A stretch of DNA of 64,000 nt from Clostridium rectalis (GTDB lineage Bacteria > Bacillota > Clostridia > Clostridiales > Clostridiaceae). Shown piece after piece: positions 54,800-63,433 of the stretch. The notes under the pieces were generated by a model. That model did no database searches and was not told where the DNA came from. It worked only from the letters and a program-made list of their open reading frames with translations. The stretch is from assembly GCF_900626095.1 (NCBI RefSeq), contig NZ_UYZZ01000003.1:326889-390888 (forward strand), in the 5' to 3' direction. The number at the start of each line of letters is the position of its first letter. Positions within the stretch are counted from its first letter, which is position 1. The position numbers and the translations under genes were made by a program.

Positions 54800-54873
54800 A
54801 TTGTATCCTCCTCTAATTATATATCCCATATACGCGATAGCTCTAAACTATGTGCACATCAATATAGACAAGC

Positions 54874-54947
54874 TGTAAACACACTTTCGCAAAAGGTTAA
54901 AAATAGACCCCTAGATTTTTTATAAGAGGGATCACCCATTTTTGACT
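54874..54947. mobile_element. Possible IS21-like terminal remnant
   Basis: The stretch starts TGTAAACACACTTTCGCAAA and continues with repeated GGTTAAAAATAGACCCC- and GGGATCACCCATTTTTGAC-like blocks, in opposite orientations. This recalls the multiple short terminal repeats of IS21-family ends. No transposase gene or second end is present. The identification rests on memory of such ends and is tentative. Confidence 0.25.
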
Positions 54948-55132
54948 TCTATAATTATAGCACCTTTTTGTCTAATATTTTCTTAAATTTTATATTTATA
55001 TAAATTCATTTATTCAAAGCTCATAGTTATTATCATTTACTATTATAATAAATAATTCTTGTGCAACCCTGTATGCTGCTTTCTCTAATAATAACTACTT
55101 TATGTTTAAAATCAGTTAATAATCCAACTAAT

Positions 55133-55175
55133 AGAGAGTGGTTTTCCTTTCTCTTTTTAAGTAAAACCACTCTCT
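55133..55175 (-). terminator. Strong hairpin after the binding-protein gene
   Basis: AGAGAGTGGTTTT pairs perfectly with AAAACCACTCTCT (13 bp, 17-base loop). It lies 56 bases downstream of the substrate-binding protein stop. The following minus-strand sequence is not very T-rich, so termination may be factor-assisted. Confidence 0.6.
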
Positions 55176-55230
55176 TATATTACTTATTCACTATTTCATT
55201 TTTTGCTCTATGTATACTAATTAAATTTAA

Positions 55231-56340
55231 CTATTTAAATATAATCCTTTCAAATTTACCAAATCTGCTACTTACTTTTGAATATAATTTTTTGCCAAGT
55301 AAAAATTTATAAATTTCATCTGTTTTTTTCTCAATATTAATCTCCTTGAATTTTTCCGGATAAAGCACTTTACCAATATAATAAGCATCAGCTATTGCAG
55401 TATCGATATTTGTAGTATAATAATTATAAGGTAATTGAGAGTATACTTCTCCATTTTTAAAGGCATTTAAATTCTTGTAGAAGGTAGGATTTTTTTTATA
55501 GTCTTCTTGAACTAATTTAATTCCACCTAAATCTATAAATATTTTATCTGGATTCCACTGAATTAATTTTTCTTTATCTATCATATATGAACCAGTTTTA
55601 CCTATTTCATCTACTACATTTCTACCATGTACTGCATTTAATAAAGAATAATTTCCTTGAGTACTTTCTATTCCATGTGAACCCTTCATATTTAAAGCTC
55701 CTACATATACACTAGGTTTTTCACTATCAGGAATATCCTTTGTTCTATTATCTAAATCCTTTTGGCATTTTTTCATATATTCTACTACTTCATTAGCTCT
55801 CTTGTCTTCTCCCATAATCTTACCAATAATCTGGATAGATTCATATACCTTTGGATCAAAAGTTGATACTTCTCCATAACTTAACGCTACTACTGGAATA
55901 CCAGTTTTAGATTGTAAAGCATCAGTAGCAACCTTATCTATAGCATAAGTTGTGAAAATTACATCGGGATTAACAGACAATATTTTTTCAGCATCTGGTG
56001 CATTATTAGGTCCCCCTGGTCCTATAACTGGAAGCTTACATAAAAAAGAATTGGCAATCATATAAGGCTTTCCTGAAGGATCACCCTTTTCTAACTGCTC
56101 AACTCCAACTATTTTTTGGATATTTCCCATATAACAAAATAATCTAAGAGCTCCTGGGCCAATAGCTACAACTTTTTTCACCCCATATTTAATGGAAACT
56201 TTTCTTCCAAGCATATCTGTCACTGAAATATTTTCTTCTTTTAAAACCTCAGTAGATGGAGCTCTAGAACTACACCCACTTAATAAAATTATTACTAACA
56301 TACTCATTGTGATTGCTAATGATATAATCTTTTTATTCAT
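55231..56340 (-). CDS. Metal-chelate ABC transporter substrate-binding lipoprotein
   Basis: A 369-residue lipoprotein: the signal peptide ends in the lipobox ILLSGC (Cys about 23). The mature part has the TroA/BtuF-type two-lobe fold, with the opening block VTDMLGRKVSIKYGVKKVVAIGPG, PDAEKILSVNPDVIFTTY and WNPDKIFIDLGG. These proteins catch siderophores, haem, cobalamin or other metal chelates outside the membrane and pass them to a FecCD permease. It is the last gene of the cluster, after the ATPase. The ligand is unknown; the FmdE neighbour hints at a molybdenum/tungsten or special cofactor link, but this is weak. Confidence 0.88.
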   Translation of the reverse strand: MNKKIISLAITMSMLVIILLSGCSSRAPSTEVLKEENISVTDMLGRKVSIKYGVKKVVAIGPGALRLFCYMGNIQKIVGVEQLEKGDPSGKPYMIANSFLCKLPVIGPGGPNNAPDAEKILSVNPDVIFTTYAIDKVATDALQSKTGIPVVALSYGEVSTFDPKVYESIQIIGKIMGEDKRANEVVEYMKKCQKDLDNRTKDIPDSEKPSVYVGALNMKGSHGIESTQGNYSLLNAVHGRNVVDEIGKTGSYMIDKEKLIQWNPDKIFIDLGGIKLVQEDYKKNPTFYKNLNAFKNGEVYSQLPYNYYTTNIDTAIADAYYIGKVLYPEKFKEINIEKKTDEIYKFLLGKKLYSKVSSRFGKFERIIFK

Positions 56341-56393
56341 AATCTAACTCCTTATACCTTTATATGAATTTCAGAATAAAACTAATCCAATAT

Positions 56394-56419
56394 ACTAAGG
56401 GAAGCCATTCCCTCTTAGT
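56394..56419 (-). other. Intercistronic hairpin
   Basis: ACTAAGGGAA pairs with TTCCCTCTTAGT with one bulge. It lies between the ATPase and binding-protein genes and has no T-run. A processing or mRNA-stability element is likely, allowing unequal expression of the binding protein. Confidence 0.45.
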
Positions 56420-56447
56420 AAAGATTCTATTTTTAAATCAAACTTAT

Positions 56448-57200
56448 TTATACTGGTATTATTAATGGAATGTTATTATATTCATGAATATTAACAGCTA
56501 CAGAATAAACACTCTCAATATTTTCAGCAGTCATTACTTCCACTCCACCTGCAGCAAAAATTTCACCATTTTTAAGGAACATAAATTTGTTAGCAAAACG
56601 AAGAGCCAAATTCAAATCATGCATGGTAACCAACGCAGATATATTTCTCTCTTTAACTACTTTCTTAATAATTTCAATTACTTCCAATTGGTTTTTTAAA
56701 TCAAGACTGCTTGTAGGTTCATCTAGCATAAGTACCTTTGGCTCTTGTACTAAAGCCCTAGCAATTAGTACTTTTTGAAACTCTCCCCCACTTAGTTCAT
56801 CTATATATCTTAATAAATATTTTTCTAAACCAAGAATTTCTATAGTTTCATTTACTATCTGTAAATCTTTCCTTGTAACATCCCATTTTATATAAGGCTT
56901 TCTTCCAATTAAAATAGTATCAAAAACAGTAGTTTTATTAACTTTGTTACTTTGAGAAACGTAAGCTATTTTCTGTGCTAATTCTACTGGGTTCAGTTTT
57001 TCAACTTCACAGGCTTCAATAATAGTACTGCCATTTTTAGGCTTTAAAATCCTATTTATACATTTTAATAAAGTAGATTTTCCTGTACCATTTGTTCCTA
57101 ATATAGCTAAACATTCTCCACTTTCCAATGAAAAAGAAACATCTTTAAGAACATTATGACTTGGATATTTAAACTCTAAATCCTTTACAGATAAAATCAT
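56448..57200 (-). CDS. Metal-chelate ABC transporter ATPase (FecE/BtuD-like)
   Basis: A 250-residue ATPase with Walker A GTNGTGKST, Q-loop VSQSNK, signature LSGGEFQKVLIARAL, Walker B VLMLDEPTSSLD and switch His in TMHDLNLALRFANK. The last is characteristic of the iron-siderophore/B12 group. It overlaps the permease gene by 4 bases (ATGA) and is followed by the binding-protein gene. It drives uptake of the chelate. Confidence 0.93.
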   Translation of the reverse strand: MILSVKDLEFKYPSHNVLKDVSFSLESGECLAILGTNGTGKSTLLKCINRILKPKNGSTIIEACEVEKLNPVELAQKIAYVSQSNKVNKTTVFDTILIGRKPYIKWDVTRKDLQIVNETIEILGLEKYLLRYIDELSGGEFQKVLIARALVQEPKVLMLDEPTSSLDLKNQLEVIEIIKKVVKERNISALVTMHDLNLALRFANKFMFLKNGEIFAAGGVEVMTAENIESVYSVAVNIHEYNNIPLIIPV

Positions 57201-58300
57201 TTTGTCTTATACCCCCTTAATAATAAATAAAAAAAGAGAGGCGCACCCAAAAAAGAGGTTATGGCACCAACTGGCAATATAATTGGAGCAACAAGAGTTC
57301 TTGCTATAGTGTCAGATATTAAAAGCAAAACAGTTCCCATTAATGCTGATATAGGAATTAAAAATCTATGATCGCCACCTATAAGCCTTCTAACAATTTG
57401 TGGCCCTATAAGACCAATAAACCCTATAACCCCTAAAAATGAAACAATAACTGAAGTTATTAAAGAAGAAACTAGCATACCACCAAACCCTACTCTTTCA
57501 ACCTTTACTCCAAGACTTTTCGCTACTTCTTCCCCACTATCCATAGCATTATAATCCCATCTTCTAAACATAAAATATATAATAGATAATGTGGTTACAA
57601 TGGCCATTATCATTACTTCTCTCCATGATGCTCGTCCCAAATCTCCAAAGGTCCAAAAAATCGCTGCTGCTACCTGCACATCTTGAGCAAAATATTGAAT
57701 TAAAGTTGTAGCTGCTGAAAAAAGAGAGCCAATCGCTACACCAGCCAATATTATGCATTCAGGTAAAAAACCTTGCAGTGTTGCAAGAAACAAAATAATC
57801 ATTGTAGCTGCCATAGAACATATAAACGCAGATATAGTAACTATGTATGGATTATTTATAATAACAGCATCTGCTGATGTACTACGAATATTTCCTGCAC
57901 CAAAAACTACAATTGCTAAATTAGCACCAAAAGCTGAAGCACTTGATATTCCAAGTGTTGAGGGGGATGCAAGTGGATTTCTTAAATTATTTTGCATAAC
58001 ACATCCTGCCACAGACAATCCTGCACCTGCTATTATGGCTACTAACACTCTTGGAAGACGAATACGCCAAATTACCACCTGAGAAACATCTGTACCTTGC
58101 CCCAAAATTGTCATTAAAATTTGATGTGGCTTTAAACTAGTAGACCCAGCATTAATTGCAATAATTGATAATAATAAAATTATAACTATCAATAGTAACG
58201 CTATTCTTAACTTTTTTCCTGTATATTTTTTATAAACTTTTATGCCCTCTAAATTCTCTTTTAAGTTTTCTTTAATTTTTATTTCACTTCTCATTTTCAA
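57197..58300 (-). CDS. FecCD-family metal-chelate permease
   Basis: A 367-residue permease with about ten helices. FecCD/BtuC markers are visible: RLPRVLVAIIAGAGLSVAGCVMQNNLRNPLASPSTLGI, GVAIGSLFSAATTLI and GFIGLIGPQIVRRLIGGDHRFLIP. The ATG at 58300 follows AAAGGTTAATTGAAA. An unexplained 305-base gap separates it from FmdE upstream. A homodimer of this protein should form the channel with the downstream ATPase. Confidence 0.93.
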   Translation of the reverse strand: MKMRSEIKIKENLKENLEGIKVYKKYTGKKLRIALLLIVIILLLSIIAINAGSTSLKPHQILMTILGQGTDVSQVVIWRIRLPRVLVAIIAGAGLSVAGCVMQNNLRNPLASPSTLGISSASAFGANLAIVVFGAGNIRSTSADAVIINNPYIVTISAFICSMAATMIILFLATLQGFLPECIILAGVAIGSLFSAATTLIQYFAQDVQVAAAIFWTFGDLGRASWREVMIMAIVTTLSIIYFMFRRWDYNAMDSGEEVAKSLGVKVERVGFGGMLVSSLITSVIVSFLGVIGFIGLIGPQIVRRLIGGDHRFLIPISALMGTVLLLISDTIARTLVAPIILPVGAITSFLGAPLFFYLLLRGYKTK

Positions 58301-58605
58301 TTAACCTTTCTTAGACATCTAAAAAATAATTAAGTAACATACTAAATAATTATTTTTAAAGACACTTTATACTATCCATAGCACTCAAACTATCACATTT
58401 CAATAGTTTCTTCTATTTTCTCATTATGGCTTATTTATCTAATGTATTATTTAATTTTCTCACCACTAAGGATTGGTTATCTGTTATTTTTTCAACCTAA
58501 AGTTTATAAATTCTTTGTTTTTCATATCTAATTATATTGTTACACAGTAAATCCTTATATAACATATCATAAAAACCTTCATAATCCATCAAATATTGAT
58601 ATCAT
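58301..58605. other. Unexplained 305-base gap inside the FmdE/ABC cluster
   Basis: I find no open reading frame of useful length, no clear terminator and no known riboswitch. A TATAAT box at about 58543 (minus) could belong to a separate promoter for the permease gene, without a good -35. Confidence 0.35.
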
Positions 58606-59130
58606 CTACCATCCTCTTGTATACTTTTCAAAACAATCTAAGCAAAGCTTTTCAGCATTGTTTATTCTTATTTTATGTTCTGGTGCGCCTTCGCCACATC
58701 TATCACAAATTATTGTATTAAATAATCTAGCTGTATTTGGTACTGTAAAATTAGGCTTTTTAATAGAAAACACTTGGTCTTCTGGTGCTTCCAATATATA
58801 TTTTTGCCTTTCTTCCCTACTCATTTCACTAGTAAATTTTTTCATAATTAATCTTATACTTTTTCCACTTTTCCTATTAAAAAATGTAAAAGCCATTTTT
58901 CCTGTTCCTCTATATACAAGATTTCCTTTTCCTAAGGTACATCCTGTTATAACTTGGACAGCATCCACTCCACAGGCATCATTTTCAGTGACACAAACTA
59001 ACTCTTCATCTGATGAGAATTTCAAATCCATCTTTTCCACTGCTATTTCACAAGCTCTAAAACCTATAGCAAGACCTGGACATTCATGTCCATGAAAATT
59101 AACACATTTCTTCCATAACTCTTTATTCAT
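58606..59130 (-). CDS. FmdE-family protein
   Basis: A 174-residue protein of the FmdE/FwdE family. The N-terminal metal site NFHGHECPGLAIGFRACEIA has the conserved H-x-H-x-C-P. A middle segment contains ENDACGVDAVQVITGCTLGKGN. A C-terminal zinc ribbon has CDRCGEGAPEH and CLDCFEKY. The family is named after a subunit encoded with molybdenum formylmethanofuran dehydrogenase, but in clostridia it occurs beside metal-chelate transporters and its function is not settled. It could handle a metal or chelate intracellularly. The ATG follows GGGGAGG. It is first in the cluster, behind a long leader with a terminator. Confidence 0.88.
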   Translation of the reverse strand: MNKELWKKCVNFHGHECPGLAIGFRACEIAVEKMDLKFSSDEELVCVTENDACGVDAVQVITGCTLGKGNLVYRGTGKMAFTFFNRKSGKSIRLIMKKFTSEMSREERQKYILEAPEDQVFSIKKPNFTVPNTARLFNTIICDRCGEGAPEHKIRINNAEKLCLDCFEKYTRGW

Positions 59131-59162
59131 TGTTTTTCCTCCCCTATTCCAAAAAAATATAA

Positions 59163-59203
59163 ACCCACAAAAGTACCGATATTAATCAGTTCCCTTCGTG
59201 AGT
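59163..59203 (-). terminator. Leader terminator (attenuator) upstream of FmdE
   Basis: ACTCACGAAGGGAACTGAT pairs imperfectly with ATCGGTACTTTTGTGGGT, followed by TTATATTTTTTT on the minus strand. It lies between the promoter and the FmdE ribosome site, where a terminator makes sense only if it is conditional. Confidence 0.6.
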
Positions 59204-59247
59204 TACATTTTAAATTTATAAATATTAAATTATTGTTTCTGTTTTCA

Positions 59248-59262
59248 GAATCTTCGTGATTC
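59248..59262 (-). promoter_or_regulatory. Small leader hairpin upstream of the attenuator
   Basis: GAATC-ACGAA-GATTC on the minus strand. Its TCACGAAG repeats the TCACGAAG at the 5' arm of the terminator, so it could compete for the same 3' partner. I do not recognise a known riboswitch class. Confidence 0.35.
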
Positions 59263-59272
59263 TTTTCTTCAT

Positions 59273-59302
59273 ATAATACCATTTAAGATAGAAGTTTGTC
59301 AA
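59273..59302 (-). promoter_or_regulatory. Vegetative promoter of the FmdE cluster
   Basis: TTGACA, an 18-base spacer and TATTAT on the minus strand, giving a leader of about 135 bases before FmdE. Confidence 0.75.
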
Positions 59303-59353
59303 CAGTTAATATCTTACTGTAAAGCACCCTCATTTATATTTTCTAAGTACATA

Positions 59354-62300
59354 CTAATTTACTAATTCCCAAGGTGTGTCCCATGAATTTTGTACTTTTG
59401 TATTTGGCTTAAATCCACGTGACCACCATTTAGCTTTATAAACTTTTTCTTCAAAGCTAACTATGTCTCCTGCATTATAGCTCACATTGGCCTTCCACTG
59501 ATTATTTGGTAATTTGTCTGGAATTTCATCATCTGAAATTTTTTTAATCCCATTATCTGTAATTTTATAGCTTATACTATTACCTTTTTCTAATTCTAAT
59601 TCATTTTCAACATTTTTAATTAATAATCTACCATCTGCTTCTCTATGTTTCATTGTAATATAATAGCCAGACTTAATATGAATACTTGTAACCAAAGGTT
59701 CATATTCCTTATCACCAACTAAATCTTTTGTAAAAACAACATTTCCTTCAGTATCTCTTATTAACATTGATGCATAACTATCAGCAAAATAAACATGTGG
59801 TTTACCTTTTTTTATATCTACTTTAGCTAGCTTAGAATTTAAGTCTAAATTTAATTCCGCAAAAATAAAATCTCCTAAACCTTTAAACGTAGCATTAAAG
59901 ATTTTACCTATATAAGGATCCTTATTAGGTTTAGGTATATCACTTTCACTTATTTCTTTTAATTCATTTTTAGTAATTTTATAAAAATTAGTAGCAGATT
60001 TATTAAGTTGTAAATTTTTATCCTTATTATTTATAAAGAGTCTATTAGAATATTCTCTATGTTTTATAGTTAAATAATATCCATCTTTTAAAGGAATATC
60101 TCTAATTACAGCATTGCTAATTTTATTTCCAATAAAATCCTTAGTAAAAACAGTTTGTCCATAATTGTCTTGTATTACAATTAACGCATAAGTATCATTA
60201 AAATAATAATGAGGCTCAATATTTTCCACAGTTAACTTACTTTCTAAATTTGTAAGATCAAGGTCAAATTCCGCAAATTTTTCATCACTATATCCTTTAA
60301 AATGAAATGTAAAAATAGAACCTTCATTTGGATTTTCTTTATATATATTTTCATTTGGTAAAAGATCTTTATATTTTGTTAGCATTTCACTTCTTAAAGG
60401 TTCTAATAATGCATCTATTGCTAATTTAAGCTCTATCTTTGACTCTGCACAATCACTTTTAACCATAACTTTTTCAGCATGAATTTTTCTGGCAAAATTC
60501 TCAATTCTAATAGCTAATTCTTCATTTAGATTTTGGTTTAAATATTGGTTTTTAAGTCCTTGGCTAGTAACAATTAATGTATTGACTTGATTATTAGTAA
60601 TAGCAGTTTCATTATCCCTAATTTTCAAGCGAGATGGTTCACGATGATATAACCTAATCTTATACCCTTCTTTTAAAGTTTCAATACTATCCTCTAGTGA
60701 TGCGTTTGTACCATAAATTATTTTTGTATAAGTAACATTATTAAATTCATCTAAAATCTCTATTTTAGCATACTGTTCATTTGGAAAATAATCATGTGGT
60801 GTCCTATTTAAAACTTTTACATTTAACTTTTCATTTTGTAAATCCACAGTAGCTTTAGCAAATAAATTATCAGATATACCTAAAAAATTTATTTCCTGAT
60901 TTACTAAAGTACTTTTTTTACGTAATTTATAATTTAAAATTATATTATTATTAGTTTCTTTAACCTTTAAATAATGATTATCAAGCGTGTATAATTTGTC
61001 AGAACTATTTGTACTATATATAGTATAAATACCAACTGGCAACTTCCCTAAATATATGGTTGGATTTGTAATAACAACTTTTTTAACTTCTTTATCTCCA
61101 CTCATTATACAAAGAAATCCATTTTTAATTTGATTAAAATCATTAATTTTTAAATTTAAAGTTACGTCACCCTTTAAACCAGTGATTAATAAATCATCCG
61201 TAGTTACTAGAGATAATGGAGTTTCAAGGTTTAATAATTTTTGTATTTTAGAAGCCTCATTAGCAGGAACAACTTCATTTAATGGTGCAACAGGTTTATA
61301 ATTTTTATATCTGTTTTCTTCCTTTTGCCAAGAAGTCATATCTCCACCAAAAGATTCTATAACCGGAGTAAAATCTAATTTGCTTATTTCTCCATAAGTT
61401 CTGCTAATTAAGTCAAACTGCTTATAATCAGATGTGTTAAACCCAGGAATATTGGCCAGTTTACGATATTCTTGATTAAAATGGGTAAAACTATAATCTA
61501 AAGCTTTATCCTTCATAAGTACATATCCATATAATTGCTCTCTTAAACCCCATTTATTAAAATCTATTTTATCATTATGCCAAAGTTTATTTACATTATA
61601 ATCAACAGTATCTTTTCTACCATAATCATATAACCATCCATTTGTAAAGATATTTACATCTGAATCTTTTTTTTGAAGACTATGGGCATATATATTGTTC
61701 CATACTTCTCCTCTAGTAAAATCATTTTGATAGCCATGACCAATTTCATGCAATGCTCCCCAACCTTTTTTTAACCAAAAACTAGCTACAGAATCTGATG
61801 TTTCTGCTGTATGGTTTCCTCCATAATAACCTCCACCTGGACCACTTTTATCGGCTTTTATAAAATACTTATTAGGAATATTTTTATCTGTTTGAATATT
61901 TGTATTAAAACTTATTCCTGCTAATTTATTATAGTATTCAAATATTTTACCATAATAAATAATTAATTTATCAATTGAAGAAAAATCTTTCATATTTTTC
62001 ATATAAGTTTTATCCTTCTGTGGAACTAACAATTGAAAATAATCATCTATTACTAAAGCAAATGAAGCAGATGTATTATCCCACTTAGTAAAAAAAGCCT
62101 GTTCATTATCTCCCTTTTTATAAATAGGTAAATCCTGCATGTAACCACTTACACTGTATTCAACTTTAGGTTTTTCACTACTTCCATAAGGCGTTTCCAC
62201 AAAAGGGACAGAACTAAATGCCGTTGATATAGTAATAGATGTTTCGTTAAATGTTTTATATGTTTCATGTTTATTATTATCATTTAACAGTCTTACAGTT

Positions 62301-62548
62301 AGTTTCCCTTTAAAATTAGGATTTACTTGTCTTATCGTCAACTTGGCATTAGCAGATAAAATTATACCTAAATCCTGTTTATCATGTCCAATCCCCTTAG
62401 TAAAACCAGTTTTCCTAAACCAAGTAGGATCCTCTAAAGTATAAAGTTCTTTTTGTTTCATTTCACTTGCACAAACTTTTACCCTCATACAAAATATAGA
62501 ACAAAGTACTAGTTCTAGAATCATAAAACACTTCAAAATTTTTCTCAT
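59354..62548 (-). CDS. Secreted M60/enhancin-like metalloprotease with repeats and chitin-binding module
   Basis: A 1064-residue exported protein. I prefer ATG 62548 (MRKILKCF), seven bases after GGGGG, over the ATG two codons upstream. A signal peptide ends near residue 29 (VKVCAS). The M60 peptidase domain (about 120-420) has the zinc site ALHEIGHGYQND (about 265) with a following Glu in RGEVWNNIY. Three related mucin/carbohydrate-binding-type repeats follow (about 550-670, 750-865 and 880-1000), each with a xPHxYFx(D/N)xYA core and an HRE segment. A C-terminal CBM5/12-like module (about 1020-1064) has WKANVSYNAGDIVSF and SWDTPWE. M60 enzymes cleave mucin-type glycoproteins. This suggests attack on host mucus or chitin-associated matrix. 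No sortase motif is present. Confidence 0.9.
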   Translation of the reverse strand: MRKILKCFMILELVLCSIFCMRVKVCASEMKQKELYTLEDPTWFRKTGFTKGIGHDKQDLGIILSANAKLTIRQVNPNFKGKLTVRLLNDNNKHETYKTFNETSITISTAFSSVPFVETPYGSSEKPKVEYSVSGYMQDLPIYKKGDNEQAFFTKWDNTSASFALVIDDYFQLLVPQKDKTYMKNMKDFSSIDKLIIYYGKIFEYYNKLAGISFNTNIQTDKNIPNKYFIKADKSGPGGGYYGGNHTAETSDSVASFWLKKGWGALHEIGHGYQNDFTRGEVWNNIYAHSLQKKDSDVNIFTNGWLYDYGRKDTVDYNVNKLWHNDKIDFNKWGLREQLYGYVLMKDKALDYSFTHFNQEYRKLANIPGFNTSDYKQFDLISRTYGEISKLDFTPVIESFGGDMTSWQKEENRYKNYKPVAPLNEVVPANEASKIQKLLNLETPLSLVTTDDLLITGLKGDVTLNLKINDFNQIKNGFLCIMSGDKEVKKVVITNPTIYLGKLPVGIYTIYSTNSSDKLYTLDNHYLKVKETNNNIILNYKLRKKSTLVNQEINFLGISDNLFAKATVDLQNEKLNVKVLNRTPHDYFPNEQYAKIEILDEFNNVTYTKIIYGTNASLEDSIETLKEGYKIRLYHREPSRLKIRDNETAITNNQVNTLIVTSQGLKNQYLNQNLNEELAIRIENFARKIHAEKVMVKSDCAESKIELKLAIDALLEPLRSEMLTKYKDLLPNENIYKENPNEGSIFTFHFKGYSDEKFAEFDLDLTNLESKLTVENIEPHYYFNDTYALIVIQDNYGQTVFTKDFIGNKISNAVIRDIPLKDGYYLTIKHREYSNRLFINNKDKNLQLNKSATNFYKITKNELKEISESDIPKPNKDPYIGKIFNATFKGLGDFIFAELNLDLNSKLAKVDIKKGKPHVYFADSYASMLIRDTEGNVVFTKDLVGDKEYEPLVTSIHIKSGYYITMKHREADGRLLIKNVENELELEKGNSISYKITDNGIKKISDDEIPDKLPNNQWKANVSYNAGDIVSFEEKVYKAKWWSRGFKPNTKVQNSWDTPWELVN

Positions 62549-62822
62549 TTTCATACCCCCTCTAATATAATTTAATTAAATCACCTATAATATCATTCGT
62601 ATATTTTTTATAAAGTTTAATACTTTTTTTAATATAAATACAATTTATATTAATAAAATATACTTTTTTATTACAATAAGATAAAAAATGTAATATAAAT
62701 ATATAAATTATATCTTTAGTAAAAATTTTAAAAACATCAATAGCCTATTGTAGATAAAACACACTATTTACCTAAAAAAGAAGAAATTTTTCACTTATAA
62801 AACTAAAAGTTAAAAAAAACAT
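62549..62822. other. Intergenic region upstream of the metalloprotease
   Basis: Very AT-rich, with no gene. It presumably holds the metalloprotease promoter; several TATAAT-like strings occur, none with a convincing -35. Confidence 0.4.
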
Positions 62823-62865
62823 AAAAGAATTCTTACCTTTGTTTTTTACAGGTAAGAATTCTTTT
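62823..62865 (-). terminator. Intrinsic terminator, 15-bp perfect stem
   Basis: AAAAGAATTCTTACC pairs with GGTAAGAATTCTTTT around 13 bases, followed by ATGTTTTTTTT on the minus strand. It ends the small secreted-protein transcript. Confidence 0.9.
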
Positions 62866-62958
62866 CAAATTTTATTTAATTATACATTTATAATTTTAGA
62901 AGAAATAGTAATTAAAATATATTTTAATTACTATTATTTTTTGATATACTTCTTACTA

Positions 62959-63351
62959 CTATTTATTCTTTCCACCGTTTACACAATTTTCAACATTACC
63001 CTTTCCACTACCCTTCATTCCTCTATTTAATCCATATCTTTCATGACTATTTCTATTCTCTCCCGGTGTAGTACATTTATCTAAATTTGTTAACATATCT
63101 TCTTTTATTTTTTTACCTTCTTCTAAAGTAATAGCACCTCTTTTTACTGCAGCATCTACCCTATCATATTTCTCTTTTAACATTTCAGATTTAGCTTCTT
63201 CAAAAGTTTTTCCTTCATCCATTAAACTTTCAACTCTAGTTGTTTTATTACTTTCTCCCACATTTGCTACATTTGTACTTGCCAAAACAGTTCCCCCTAC
63301 TCCAGCTGACAGTAATCCAACTAATCCTAGTGCAATTAATGCTTTCTTCAT
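62959..63351 (-). CDS. Small secreted protein (DUF2680-like)
   Basis: A 130-residue exported protein starting at ATG 63351 (MKKALIALG), preceded by GAGGAGG. A signal peptide ends near VLAS (about residue 25). The middle (about 38-90) is helical and charged, with EGKTFEEAKSEMLKEKYDRVDAAVKRGAITLEEGKKIKE, a pattern common in short clostridial secreted proteins with repeated 'K/R-G-x-I-T-x-E-E' turns. The tail is rich in Gly, Asn and Lys with two Cys. It lies next to a histidine kinase gene; the kinase system may control it. The function is unknown. Confidence 0.75.
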   Translation of the reverse strand: MKKALIALGLVGLLSAGVGGTVLASTNVANVGESNKTTRVESLMDEGKTFEEAKSEMLKEKYDRVDAAVKRGAITLEEGKKIKEDMLTNLDKCTTPGENRNSHERYGLNRGMKGSGKGNVENCVNGGKNK

Positions 63352-63433
63352 TTTTTTCCTCCTCTTATCCTTTATTAATTTAATTCCATAGCTATATAAT
63401 AGCAATAAAATATCACATTAATGTTACAAGGTT

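Larger units (their letters stand above)
54800..55230. other. Intergenic region with a possible IS-end remnant and a hairpin
   Basis: About 430 bases with no gene. The stretch 54874-54947 is less AT-rich than its surroundings and looks like an insertion-sequence end. A 13-bp stem lies at 55133-55175. The small plus-strand frame here has no ribosome site and crosses the hairpin, so I do not call it. Confidence 0.4.

Noticed and set aside
55061-55312. Plus-strand 83-codon open frame
   Set aside because: No ribosome site, odd composition, and it runs through a 13-bp hairpin and into the 3' end of the binding-protein gene on the other strand.
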